In this document: positions 8,674 through 17,754 of the stretch, one piece after another
Layout: every line of letters starts with the position of its first letter
Position numbering within the stretch: the stretch's first letter is position 1
Assembly (NCBI RefSeq): GCF_900447535.1
Contig: NZ_UFXX01000001.1
Location: forward strand, 1,364,001 to 1,428,000
Direction: 5' to 3'
DNA from: Dermacoccus nishinomiyaensis
GTDB lineage: Bacteria > Actinomycetota > Actinomycetes > Actinomycetales > Dermatophilaceae
Length of the DNA: 64,000 bases
Translations under genes and position numbers: made by a program
Notes under the pieces: generated by a model
Told to the model about the DNA's origin: nothing
The model's database searches: none
Seen by the model: only the letters and a program-made list of their open reading frames with translations

Positions 8674-9720
8674 TCACCCGAACAGGACGGCTGCCTCGTC
8701 CCACTGCTTGCGCGGGACGGTCTTGAGCTCCTTCGTCGCCTCGGCCATCGGCACCGTCACGATGTCGATGCCCGAGAGCGCCACCATCTGACCCCACTTG
8801 CGCTGCATGACGGCGTCGATGGCGGCGTGCCCGAAGCGCGTGGCCAGCACGCGGTCGTAGGCCGTCGGCACACCGCCGCGCTGCAGGTGGCCGAGCGTCG
8901 CGGCGCGCGTCTCGATGCCGGTTGAGCGTTCGATGAGCGGTGCGAGCGCCTCACCGATGCCACCGAGGCGCGGGCGTCCGGCGGCATCGAGGCCGCGTTC
9001 GGCCGCGATGTCCTCGAGTTCGCCCTTGTCGTTCTTCAGCTGGAACCCCTCGGACACGACGACGACGGGTGCACGCCCGCGCGCCTGCGTCAGCAGTACC
9101 CATTCGGTGATCTGCGCGAGCGTCACCGACACCTCGGGGATGAGGATGGCGTGGGCGCCGCTCGCGAGCCCGGCGTGCAGTGCGATCCAGCCGACGTGAC
9201 GGCCCATGACCTCGACGACCATGCAGCGGTGGTGCGCCTCCGTCGTCGTGCGCAGTCGGTCGATCGACTCGGTCGCGATGGAGACGGCGGTGTCGAAACC
9301 GAAGGTGTAGTCGGTGCCCGACAGGTCGTTGTCGATGGTCTTCGGCACGCCGACGACGGGCAGCCCGTCAGCGGCGAGACGCGCGGCACCCGACAGCGTG
9401 CCCTCGCCTCCGATCGCAATGATCCCCTCCATGCCGTGCCGTTCCATGACGGCGCGGATCGCGTCGGGGCCTCCGACGCCGTCGATGCCGTTGTAGGGGT
9501 GCGTTCGGGAGGTGCCGAGGATGGTGCCCCCCTCCTTGGACAGCCCACGCACGCGACGGCGTGGAAGGGAGAACACGTCGTCGACGATGAGGCCGCGCCA
9601 CCCGTCACGGATGCCGGCGAACTCCTGCTCATAGATCTTGTCGCCCTTCATCACCGCGCCACGGATGACGGCGTTGAGGCCGGGGCAGTCGCCGCCAGAG
9701 GTCAGGATGCCGATGCTCAT
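8674..9720 (-). CDS. pfkA: ATP-dependent 6-phosphofructokinase
   Basis: The 348-residue enzyme phosphorylates fructose 6-phosphate to the 1,6-bisphosphate in glycolysis. Motifs in order: ILTSGGDCPGLNAVIRG at the N-terminus (nucleotide loop), GGTILGTSR, IGGEGT (the glycine typical of ATP-using rather than pyrophosphate-using enzymes), PKTIDNDLSGTDYTFGFDT (catalytic aspartate) and MVVEVMGRHVGWIA (substrate binding). The length fits actinobacterial PfkA. MSIGIL at 9720 was chosen because family members start at this point; an in-frame ATG at 9738 would add six residues. A YqfO-like gene follows in the same transcript. Confidence 0.95.
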   Translation of the reverse strand: MSIGILTSGGDCPGLNAVIRGAVMKGDKIYEQEFAGIRDGWRGLIVDDVFSLPRRRVRGLSKEGGTILGTSRTHPYNGIDGVGGPDAIRAVMERHGMEGIIAIGGEGTLSGAARLAADGLPVVGVPKTIDNDLSGTDYTFGFDTAVSIATESIDRLRTTTEAHHRCMVVEVMGRHVGWIALHAGLASGAHAILIPEVSVTLAQITEWVLLTQARGRAPVVVVSEGFQLKNDKGELEDIAAERGLDAAGRPRLGGIGEALAPLIERSTGIETRAATLGHLQRGGVPTAYDRVLATRFGHAAIDAVMQRKWGQMVALSGIDIVTVPMAEATKELKTVPRKQWDEAAVLFG

Positions 9721-9931
9721 GCGCCTAGTTTCTCCCATGCGCGGCGGCAGGGGGCACCCGCACCGCCGGGTGGGACGTCGCGTCTCTCCCTACGGACGAG
9801 TAGACCCGCAGCCATGTGGATGGGACGGCAGCCGGCGCGACGCATCGCGCGTGCGCGGGGGACACCCGTCGGGAGGAGCGTTGCCCATTACGATGAGGTG
9901 TCACCACACCTCGACGGCAGGATCCGTGAGC

Positions 9932-12900
9932 ATGACGCGCCCCGACGACACGACGCCTCAAGCCCCTGTTCCCACCGAGCCGGAGGCTGCGGAGCCAGAG
10001 CCATCCGGAACCCGCGACCCGTTGCTGCGTGGCGATCTGGCTCCCGCGCCGCGCACACTCGTCGACATCCTGCGCGCGAGCGTCGCCGCGCACCCGGACG
10101 ACCCGGCCGTCGACAACGGCCAGGACGTGCTGACGTACGCCGAATTCGCCCAGGCCGCAGAGCAGTTCGCCGACGCCCTGCACGAGCTGGGCATCGGTTC
10201 GGGTGAGCGCATCGGCATCCGCATCCCGTCGGGAACCCTTGATCTGTACGTCGCGATCGCGGGGACGCTCGTCGCGGGCTGCGCGTACGTGCCGGTCGAC
10301 TTCGACGACCCCGACGAGCGCGCCGACACCGTCTTCGGCGAGGCCGACGTCGCCGCCATCATCGGCAAGGACCTCGTCATCAGCCCCCGCGCGCCGCACG
10401 CCGACGACGCCGCGGCGCATGACGACGTGCGCACCGGCGACCCTGCCCTCACCGACGACGCGTGGATCATCTTCACCTCGGGTTCGACGGGCAAGCCGAA
10501 GGGCGTGGCCGTCACGCATCGCAACGCTGCGGCGTTCGTCGACGCCGAGGCCAACCTGTTCCTGCAGAACGCACCCATCGCGCCGGGTGATCGCGTCATG
10601 GCGGGTCTGTCCGTCGCGTTCGACGCGAGCTGCGAGGAGATGTGGCTCGCGTGGCGCTACGGTGCCTGCCTCGTGCCCGCACCGCGCAGCCTGGTGAAGT
10701 CGGGCATGGATCTGGGGCCGTGGCTGACGGCGAACGACATCACGATCATCTCGACGGTGCCGACGCTCGTCGCGCTGTGGCCGCACGAGGCGATCAAGGA
10801 CGTCCGCCTCGTCATCCTCGGCGGCGAGGCGTGCCCGCCCGAGATCGGTGCCCGTCTCGCGACCGAGGCCCGCGAGGTGTGGAATACCTACGGCCCGACG
10901 GAGGCGACCGTCGTCGCCTGCGCCGCGCAGCTGACGGGTGAGCCACCCGTGCGCATCGGCTTGCCCCTCGACGGGTGGGATCTCGCCGTCGTCGACTCCG
11001 AGGGCAACCCCGTGCCGCAGGGTGAGGCGGGCGAGCTCATCATCGGCGGCGTCGGCCTCGCGCGCTACCTCGATCCGGCCAAGGACGCGGAGAAGTACGC
11101 GCCGATGCCGACGCTCGGGTGGGATCGCGCGTACCGAAGCGGCGACATCGTCGTCAACGATCCGATCGGTCTGACGTTCCAAGGCCGCGCCGACGACCAG
11201 ATCAAACTCAACGGCCGACGCATCGAGCTCGGCGAGGTCGACTCCGCGCTGCTGCAACTGCCGCACGTCAGTGGTGCGGCTGCGGCGGTGCGTACCTCGG
11301 AGACGGGCAACAAGCTGCTCGTCGGCTACCTCACCGTCAAGGACGGCTTCGACCGCAAGGCCGCCACCGCGCACCTGCGCGAGACGATGCCCGCGGCGCT
11401 CGTGCCGCAGCTCGCCGTCGTCGACACGCTGCCGACGCGCACCTCCGGCAAGATCGACCGCGATGCGCTGCCATGGCCCCTCGAGATCCCGATGGGTGAC
11501 GGCGACGGCGAGACGTTCACGGGCACGGCGGCGCGGCTGCAGGAGCTGTTCGCCAGCATCCTGGGCACTCCCCCGACGTCGCCGGACGACAACTTCTTCG
11601 ACCTCGGCGGCGGCTCGCTGACGGCGGCGCAGCTCGTCGCGCGGCTGCGTGAGACGAACCCGGAGATCACCGTCGCCGACGTCTACGAGGCGAACTCGAT
11701 CACCGAACTCGCCGCGACGATCGACCAGATGTCCTCTCCCACCGGGCGATTGAACGACAACGTCGTCAAGGTGCGCCGCAGCACGCAGACGTTGCAGGTC
11801 GTCGCGTCGCTCGCTGTACGCCAGTTCTCGGCGCTGCGTTGGCTGACGTGGTTGGGTGCCGGCGCGAACCTCGCGCACGCCTCCGGCATGACGTGGGTGC
11901 CGACGCTGAGCTGGTGGTGGATCCTCGTGGGCTGGGTGCTGTTCGTCGCCCCGCCGGGGCGGATGCTGCTGGCCGCCGGATTCGCCCGCACCATCCTCGC
12001 GGGGGTGACGCCGGGCGCGTACAGCCGCGGTGGACGCACCCACCTGCGCGTCTGGCTCGCCGAACGCATCGCCGACGAACTGGGCGCCACCAACCTCGCC
12101 GGTGCGCCGCTCGTCAAGTTCTACGGCCGCCTGCTCGGCTGCGACATCAAGAAGCACGTCGACCTGCACAGCCTGCCGCCCGTCACCGGCTTCCTCACGC
12201 TCGGCAAGGGCTGCTCGATCGAGCCCGAGGTGGAGCTGCGCGGGCACTGGATCGACGGTGACACGTTCCATCTCGGACGCATCGAGGTCGGACCGAACGC
12301 CCGCGTCGGCACGCGCTCGACGCTGCTGCCCGGCGCCCGCGTCGGCAAGCGCGCGGAGATCGCTCCCGGTTCGGGCGTGTTCGGTCGGGTGCCCGCCGAT
12401 CAGCTCTGGTCCGGGGCGCCTGCCGAGCACATCGGCACCGCACGCGGCCCGTGGGACGAGCAGGCGCCGCCGAACAAGCCGATCTGGCTCGTCGCGTACG
12501 GCGCGACGGGCATCGCCGCGTCGCTCATCCCATCGGTGGGTTCGGCGGCCGGGCTGGCCGTGCTGTGGCCCTGGCTGCGTCACGCCGACTCGGTCGCGGA
12601 CATCGCCCGCATCGGCGCGATCGGCGTCATCCCGGCGACGCTCGTCGGTTTCGTCGTCACGGCACTCGTCATCCTGGCTGCGGTGCGCGCCCTCGGCCGC
12701 GGCCTCGTCGCCGGCCACCACCCGATTCACGGCGGTCAGGGCTGGCGCGCGTGGACGACAATGCGCATCCTCGACGAGGCCCGCACCTGGCTGTTCCCGC
12801 TCTACTCGAGCACGCTGACGCCTAATTGGCTGCGCGCGCTCGGCGCGAAGATCGGACGTGAGGTCGAGGCCTCGACCGTGCTCATGCTGCCGAAGATGGC

Positions 12901-14107
12901 GGACGTCGGCGAGGGCGCGTTCCTCGCCGACGACACCCTCGTCGCCAACTACGAACTCGGCGGCGGCTGGATTCGCATCGCGCCCGTCAAGGTCGGCAAG
13001 GGTGCCTTCATCGGCAACTCGGGCATGGCCGCGCCCGGGCGCAAGGTGCCGAAGCGCGGCCTCGTCGCCGTACTGTCGGCCGCGCCCGCACGCGGGGCGG
13101 CGAAGAAGGGCACGAGCTGGCTCGGCTCGCCGCCGCAACGTCTGCGCCGCCAGGCCGGTGAGACGGACGCCTCCCGTACCACCGCGCCGCCGACAAAGCT
13201 GCGTGTCGCGCGCGCCGTCGTCGAGGCGCTGCGGATCATCCCGCAGTCGCTGCACTCGGCGCTCATCGCCGGTGCAGCGCTGACGATGCTGTGGGTCGCC
13301 GACACGCACTCGTGGTGGCTGGCGGCGCTGACGGCAGGATTCGTGCTCGTCGGCTTCGGCGCGCTCGGCGGGGCGTCCGCCGTCATCGCGAAGTGGCTAC
13401 TGGTCGGGCGCCTGCGCGTCACCGAATACCCGCTGTGGAGTTCGTTCGTGTGGCGCAACGAACTCGCCGACACGTTCACCGAGGTCGTCGCCGCGCCCTG
13501 GCTCATCCGCGCCAACGGCGGCACGCCGGTGCTCAACCTGTGGCTGCGCGCGATGGGAGCGAAGATCGGCCACGGCGTGTGGTGCGAGACGTACTGGTTG
13601 CCCGAAGCCGACCTCATCCGCCTCGGCGACGGCGCCTGCGTCAACTCGGGTTGTGTCGTGCAGACTCATCTGTTCCACGACCGCATCCTCGCGATGGACA
13701 CCGTCACCCTCGGCGCCGGCGCGACGCTCGGCCCGAACAGCGTCGTCCTGCCCGCCGCGAAGATCGGCACACACGCGACCGTCGGGCCGACGTCCCTCGT
13801 CATGCGCGGCGAGAGCGTGCCTGACAAGACCCGCTGGCTCGGCAATCCCATCGGCCCGTGGATCGAGGACGAGAACCCCGCCGACGCCCGCCGCGACGGC
13901 GGCGAGATGGAAACCGACGACGCCGTCGCGCACGATGACGAAGCGGCGCGCACTTCGCAGGGCGCGACCCACGTCGAGTTCCACGACGAACCGTCCTCAC
14001 CGGTAGCATCCGACGAACACCCCGGCGACGGGCAGCCCGTCACGAACGGCGCCTCCTTCGAGGGACGCGACGCCACGCCGACCGCACGACCCGAAAGCGA
14101 TTCCTGA
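9932..14107 (+). CDS. Pls-type single-module peptide synthetase (A-T-six TM-three tandem domains), probable poly-lysine synthetase
   Basis: This 1391-residue membrane synthetase has an adenylation domain (about residues 40-515: A3 loop FTSGSTGKPKG, YGPTEAT, GRADDQIKLNGRRIE, and C-terminal lysine in TSGKIDRDALP), a carrier domain (LGGGSLTAAQL, phosphopantetheine serine near 561), and no condensation or thioesterase domain. Instead three left-handed-helix-like soluble blocks (about 728-832, 968-1045, 1205-1312) are separated by three pairs of membrane helices. This is the layout of epsilon-poly-L-lysine synthetase of Streptomyces (TIGR02353 terminal region). The ten specificity residues aligned by eye to GrsA read D-A-E-S-I-G-T-V-V-K; the published lysine code of bacitracin synthetase is DAESIGSVCK. 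Expected product: an isopeptide-linked lysine oligomer or polymer. The C-terminal 80 residues are an acidic tail. The stop overlaps the next start (TGATG). Confidence 0.88.
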   Translation: MTRPDDTTPQAPVPTEPEAAEPEPSGTRDPLLRGDLAPAPRTLVDILRASVAAHPDDPAVDNGQDVLTYAEFAQAAEQFADALHELGIGSGERIGIRIPSGTLDLYVAIAGTLVAGCAYVPVDFDDPDERADTVFGEADVAAIIGKDLVISPRAPHADDAAAHDDVRTGDPALTDDAWIIFTSGSTGKPKGVAVTHRNAAAFVDAEANLFLQNAPIAPGDRVMAGLSVAFDASCEEMWLAWRYGACLVPAPRSLVKSGMDLGPWLTANDITIISTVPTLVALWPHEAIKDVRLVILGGEACPPEIGARLATEAREVWNTYGPTEATVVACAAQLTGEPPVRIGLPLDGWDLAVVDSEGNPVPQGEAGELIIGGVGLARYLDPAKDAEKYAPMPTLGWDRAYRSGDIVVNDPIGLTFQGRADDQIKLNGRRIELGEVDSALLQLPHVSGAAAAVRTSETGNKLLVGYLTVKDGFDRKAATAHLRETMPAALVPQLAVVDTLPTRTSGKIDRDALPWPLEIPMGDGDGETFTGTAARLQELFASILGTPPTSPDDNFFDLGGGSLTAAQLVARLRETNPEITVADVYEANSITELAATIDQMSSPTGRLNDNVVKVRRSTQTLQVVASLAVRQFSALRWLTWLGAGANLAHASGMTWVPTLSWWWILVGWVLFVAPPGRMLLAAGFARTILAGVTPGAYSRGGRTHLRVWLAERIADELGATNLAGAPLVKFYGRLLGCDIKKHVDLHSLPPVTGFLTLGKGCSIEPEVELRGHWIDGDTFHLGRIEVGPNARVGTRSTLLPGARVGKRAEIAPGSGVFGRVPADQLWSGAPAEHIGTARGPWDEQAPPNKPIWLVAYGATGIAASLIPSVGSAAGLAVLWPWLRHADSVADIARIGAIGVIPATLVGFVVTALVILAAVRALGRGLVAGHHPIHGGQGWRAWTTMRILDEARTWLFPLYSSTLTPNWLRALGAKIGREVEASTVLMLPKMADVGEGAFLADDTLVANYELGGGWIRIAPVKVGKGAFIGNSGMAAPGRKVPKRGLVAVLSAAPARGAAKKGTSWLGSPPQRLRRQAGETDASRTTAPPTKLRVARAVVEALRIIPQSLHSALIAGAALTMLWVADTHSWWLAALTAGFVLVGFGALGGASAVIAKWLLVGRLRVTEYPLWSSFVWRNELADTFTEVVAAPWLIRANGGTPVLNLWLRAMGAKIGHGVWCETYWLPEADLIRLGDGACVNSGCVVQTHLFHDRILAMDTVTLGAGATLGPNSVVLPAAKIGTHATVGPTSLVMRGESVPDKTRWLGNPIGPWIEDENPADARRDGGEMETDDAVAHDDEAARTSQGATHVEFHDEPSSPVASDEHPGDGQPVTNGASFEGRDATPTARPESDS

Positions 14108-15486
14108 TGTTCAGCAGCACTCCGAGCGGCGGCGCCGACCCCTACGTCCCGGGTCACGGCGATCTGGCGTTCGGCGTCGATTCCTACGATCTGACCCTCG
14201 ACTACACGCCCGCCGGTAACCGTCTCGACGCCACGGCCGTGCTCGCCTGCCGCATCGTCGACGACGTGCCGGAGGCCTCGCTCGACGACGGCGGGGTGCG
14301 CCGGATCGAACTCGACCTGCATCACCGGCTCAAGGTCGCGAAGCTGACGGTGTCGGGCGCGAAGATGGCGCGGTTCGGCCAGGAGCGTTCGCGGCTGTTC
14401 ATCCGGTTCGCGCAGCCGCTCGCGCCGGGCGCGCGCTTCACCGTCACCGTCGCCTACAAAGGTTCGCCCGGTCCGATGCGCGGGCCCGATGGCGACGCGG
14501 GCTGGGAGGAGCTGGAGAACGGCGTCATCGTCGCGTCGCAGCCCCACGGTTCGCCGACGTGGTTCCCGTGCAACGACCGTGCCGCGGACAAGGCCGTCTA
14601 CCGCTTCGCCGTGACGACGGATGCCGAGTACCACGTCGTCGCCAATGGCACTCTGCTGCGCCGCCGTCACACGGGCCGACGTGCGACGTGGACGTACGAG
14701 TGCACGGCACCCATGTCTCCGTACCTGGCGACGTTGCAGATCGGGCCGTACCAGACCCGTCAGATCCAGGCGAAGCCGACGGACGTCCGCCTCGTCTTCC
14801 CGCCTCGTCTGCGTGAGCCGGTCCGAGAGGCGTTCTCCGACCAGCTGCACATGATCGATTTCTTCTCCTCGCGCTTCGGCGCGTACCCCTTCGCCTCGTA
14901 CACGGCCGTCATCACCGACGACCCGCTCGAGATCCCCCTCGAGTCGCAGACGTTGTCGACGTTCGGTTCGAACTTCGCGAACCGCGGCTGGGACGCGCAG
15001 CGCCTCATCGCGCACGAACTCGCGCACCAGTGGTTCGGCAACGCCGTGACGGCGGCGTCGTGGGAGGACATCTGGCTCCACGAGGGTTTCGCCTGCTACA
15101 GCGAGTGGCTGTGGAGCGAGGAGATCCATCTCGGGAGCGCCGACCAGCGGGCGCGCGAGGCGTGGCTGCGCCTGTCGCGGCTGCCGAAGGATCTGCGCCT
15201 GCACGATCCGGGCCCGAAGGACATGTTCGACGACCGCGTCTACAAGCGCGGAGCGCTGACGCTGCACGCCCTGCGCCTGACGATGGGTGACGCCGCGTTC
15301 TTCACGCTGCTGCAGCGATGGGTGGCCGAGAACACCGGCAAGACGGTGACGACGCAGCAGTTCGTGCGGCTCGCCGACGAGGTGGCTGCCGCAGCCGGCG
15401 TCGAACCCGTGGGCGCCCTCATCGCCGAGTGGCTCGAGACCCTCCCCCTGCCGCAGCTGCCTGGGCCAGGCTCCACGCGCGTCTGA
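14107..15486 (+). CDS. M1-family zinc aminopeptidase coupled to the Pls-like synthetase
   Basis: This 459-residue metallopeptidase has an N-terminal beta-saddle domain, an exopeptidase-loop variant LESQTLS in place of GAMEN, and a complete gluzincin site: HELAH (H303, E304, H307) with the third ligand E326 in LHEGFACYSEW. It is shorter than the roughly 850-residue PepN because it lacks the C-terminal helical domains. No signal peptide is seen. Its ATG shares one base with the synthetase stop, so the two are translationally coupled. In Streptomyces albulus a zinc aminopeptidase (Pld) degrades epsilon-poly-lysine, and a pls-pld pairing has been described. By analogy this enzyme may trim the polymer or protect the producer. 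Confidence 0.9.
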   Translation: MFSSTPSGGADPYVPGHGDLAFGVDSYDLTLDYTPAGNRLDATAVLACRIVDDVPEASLDDGGVRRIELDLHHRLKVAKLTVSGAKMARFGQERSRLFIRFAQPLAPGARFTVTVAYKGSPGPMRGPDGDAGWEELENGVIVASQPHGSPTWFPCNDRAADKAVYRFAVTTDAEYHVVANGTLLRRRHTGRRATWTYECTAPMSPYLATLQIGPYQTRQIQAKPTDVRLVFPPRLREPVREAFSDQLHMIDFFSSRFGAYPFASYTAVITDDPLEIPLESQTLSTFGSNFANRGWDAQRLIAHELAHQWFGNAVTAASWEDIWLHEGFACYSEWLWSEEIHLGSADQRAREAWLRLSRLPKDLRLHDPGPKDMFDDRVYKRGALTLHALRLTMGDAAFFTLLQRWVAENTGKTVTTQQFVRLADEVAAAAGVEPVGALIAEWLETLPLPQLPGPGSTRV

Positions 15487-15501
15487 CCCGCTCGAGCCAC
15501 T

Positions 15502-15533
15502 GAATGTGGACAGGAATCGCAGATGGGTACGCG
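15502..15533. repeat. short copy of the 19-bp intergenic repeat family
   Basis: One full unit (TGTGGACAGGAATCGCAGA) plus the beginning of a second lies between the aminopeptidase and thioesterase-like genes. The orientation is that of the right-hand arrays at 32667 and 62888. Confidence 0.6.
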
Positions 15534-15583
15534 GCGCCGCCACCGAAGCGATCCAGGTCACACCAGATGGGTAGGGTGAGGGC

Positions 15584-16426
15584 ATGCCAGCTGATGCACC
15601 TGAGCTTCCCGCGTTCACCCCGCGCGAGGACGTCGACGCCTACTTCATCTCCCGCCTCGGGACCCCCGAAGGAGCCCCCGAGGGCGCGCGCCTGTTCGAT
15701 CCGACGATCCACGTGCAGGGCGCCTGGAACGAGGGCGAGCAGCACCTCGCCGCGTCGGCAGGGCTCATGGTGCACTGCATCGAACAGCACGAGCCGCGCG
15801 ACGACATGCAGCTTGCGAAGATCACCTTCGACGTCCTCGGCTTCATCCCGCTGCGTCCGACGCTCGTGTCGGTGCGCACGATCCGCCCCGGCCGCACGAT
15901 CGAACTCGTCGAAGCGACGTTCAGCGTCGACGGACGAACCATCATCGTCGGGCGCGCGTGGCGTCTGTCGAAGCAGGATTCCTCGCCGGTGGCGGGCGCC
16001 GACGTGCCCGCCATGCCGGCCCTCGAAGAATGCACCCCCTACAGCATGTCGAGCATGTGGCCGGGCGGCTTCATCCACTCCCTCGACGGCTACGAGGCCG
16101 AACCCTACGTGCCGGGCCGACACCGCGTCTGGCTGCGCACGCAGCTGCCGATCGTCATGGGTGAACAGATCACCCCGACGACGCACTTCCTCTCCGTCAT
16201 CGACGGCGCCAACGGCATCGCCGTCCGCGTCGATCCGCGCGAGTGGATGTACCCCAACGTCGATTTGACGGTGCACCTCTTCCGCCAACCCGACCCCACC
16301 GCAACGGGATTCGACACCACCGTCGCGATGGGCGAGAGCGGGCTCGGCGTCACGATGACGTCACTGCACGACATCCACGGCCCCGTCGGACGCATCGCGC
16401 AGAGCCTGACGGTCCGCAAGCTCTGA
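15584..16426 (+). CDS. acyl-CoA thioesterase-like double hot-dog protein
   Basis: This 280-residue soluble protein has two hot-dog-like halves. The first (about residues 30-140) ends in RTIELVEATFSVDGRTIIVGRAWRL and the second contains GEQITPTTHFLSVIDGANG and a terminal GPVGRIAQSLTVRKL, a common ending of actinobacterial 4HBT_3 (TesB-like) proteins. Members hydrolyse acyl-CoA or are inactive relatives; no substrate can be assigned. It lies 97 bp after the aminopeptidase on the same strand, so it might be read with the Pls-like pair, but a repeat lies between and no functional link is evident. Confidence 0.78.
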   Translation: MPADAPELPAFTPREDVDAYFISRLGTPEGAPEGARLFDPTIHVQGAWNEGEQHLAASAGLMVHCIEQHEPRDDMQLAKITFDVLGFIPLRPTLVSVRTIRPGRTIELVEATFSVDGRTIIVGRAWRLSKQDSSPVAGADVPAMPALEECTPYSMSSMWPGGFIHSLDGYEAEPYVPGRHRVWLRTQLPIVMGEQITPTTHFLSVIDGANGIAVRVDPREWMYPNVDLTVHLFRQPDPTATGFDTTVAMGESGLGVTMTSLHDIHGPVGRIAQSLTVRKL

Positions 16427-16449
16427 CGCGCGATGTTGCCCGGGAATCG

Positions 16450-17754
16450 TCAGTGGGTGAACTGCACGCCCTGGGAGGCGTCGAGCACGACGCCGACGCG
16501 GGCGCCGGGCTCGAGCGCGGCCGGTTCGACGTCGCCGGGGTAGGCCACAGCAGCCAGCTCCAGCATGGGCAGCGCATCGAGCCGGACGCTCACGCGCGTC
16601 AACTCGTCCGCCACCGCGCTGTGCACGATGCTCGCCGCCAGCGCGCGGGGGGCCCGGGCGTCACGCGCTCCGGCCGCTTCGCCCCACGAGGAACCATGCG
16701 TCGCCCCGGCGTCACGCATTGCGACACCGTCTCCCGAAGAGGAGCCGGACGCCGTTCCTGTCGCAACCACCCGTAGGGCACTCTGACGCAACTTCCAACG
16801 CCCCGGCGCGAGGCCCACCGCTGTCGCCTCGTCGGGGTCCAGGGTCGTCGTGAAGCCGAGGAAATCGGCGGTGTCTTCGTCGGACGGCACGGCCCACACC
16901 TCAGGCGCGGCACCGTGCTGGACGATGCGTCCGTCGCGCATGACGGCGATGTCGTCGGCGACGGTGAGCGCCTCGCCGTGATCGTGCGTGACGAACAGTG
17001 CGGTCGCGTTCTCGGCGGTGAGGATGGCCCGCAGATCGGTCGACAACCGCTCGCGCAGGCCTCTGTCGAGGGCCGAGAGCGGCTCGTCGAGGAGCAACAA
17101 CCGCGGTCGCACCGCGAGGGCCCGCGCGAGCGCCACACGCTGCTGTTGACCGCCGGAAAGCGTTGCGGGAGAACGCTTCTCGTAGCCAGGCAGCCCGACG
17201 AGGTCGAGCAGTTGCCCGACGCGTGCGGCCTGCTCGGCGCGCCCCACACCACGTCGCGCCAGCCCGTAGGCGACGTTCGCGGCGACGTCGAGGTGCCCGA
17301 ACAGTTGGCCGTCCTGGAACATCAGCGCGAAGTCGCGCTTGTGCGTCGGCACGCGCGTCACGTCGTCGCCGTCGAAGCTGACGCGCCCCGCGTCGAGACG
17401 CTGCAAGCCTGCGACGGCGCGCAGCAGCGTCGACTTGCCGCAGCCGCTCGGGCCGAGGACGGCGAGCACGCGCCCGGCGTCGACGGTGACATCGACGTCG
17501 TCGAGCGCCGGTGACTCCTGGCCGGCGAACGTCACGCGGGCGCCGCTGACGACGAGCCCGCGCGCCGCCTCCGCGGCCCGCTCACCATCGGCCCGCTCGC
17601 CACCAGACGTCATCCCCTCGGACCGCGTCCCACCGGCTCGCAACCCGTCGGACCTCTCGCCACCAGACGGCATCCCGTTGGCCCGCTCTTCACCGACCGG
17701 CGTCCCACCAGCCCACGCCGGACCGGCGTCGCCTCGCCTGGGTCGTCCCACCAT
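16450..17754 (-). CDS. thiamine ABC transporter, ATP-binding subunit
   Basis: The 434-residue ATPase energises the permease encoded just upstream. It has Walker A GPSGCGKST, Q-loop MFQDGQLFG, signature LSGGQQQRVALARAL, Walker B LLLLDEPLSALD, and switch histidine in FVTHDHGEA, followed by a C-terminal TOBE-like region. Its ATG overlaps the permease stop (TGATG). Two parts are unusual: the first 65 residues repeat GG-R-S-D/E-G (GGERSDG, GGTRSEG, GGERADG), and an Ala/Ser/Gly-rich insert of about 45 residues lies before the terminal beta strands. Both look like low-complexity expansions outside the catalytic core. The TPP riboswitch at the head of the operon indicates thiamine or a related compound as substrate. 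Confidence 0.88.
   Translation of the reverse strand: MVGRPRRGDAGPAWAGGTPVGEERANGMPSGGERSDGLRAGGTRSEGMTSGGERADGERAAEAARGLVVSGARVTFAGQESPALDDVDVTVDAGRVLAVLGPSGCGKSTLLRAVAGLQRLDAGRVSFDGDDVTRVPTHKRDFALMFQDGQLFGHLDVAANVAYGLARRGVGRAEQAARVGQLLDLVGLPGYEKRSPATLSGGQQQRVALARALAVRPRLLLLDEPLSALDRGLRERLSTDLRAILTAENATALFVTHDHGEALTVADDIAVMRDGRIVQHGAAPEVWAVPSDEDTADFLGFTTTLDPDEATAVGLAPGRWKLRQSALRVVATGTASGSSSGDGVAMRDAGATHGSSWGEAAGARDARAPRALAASIVHSAVADELTRVSVRLDALPMLELAAVAYPGDVEPAALEPGARVGVVLDASQGVQFTH

Noticed and set aside
8674-9720. Pyrophosphate-dependent phosphofructokinase
   Set aside because: The nucleotide loop reads GGEGT and the following motif PKTIDND, fitting the ATP-dependent form rather than the GGDDT type.
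9725-13309. 1194-codon minus-strand open frame opposite the Pls-like gene
   Set aside because: It is an Arg/Asp/Gly-rich shadow produced by high GC content; the plus strand has clear domain motifs over its whole length.
9932-14107. Ordinary siderophore or peptide NRPS module
   Set aside because: There are no condensation, thioesterase or further modules; the membrane-embedded three-domain C-terminal half fits the Pls/TIGR02353 group.
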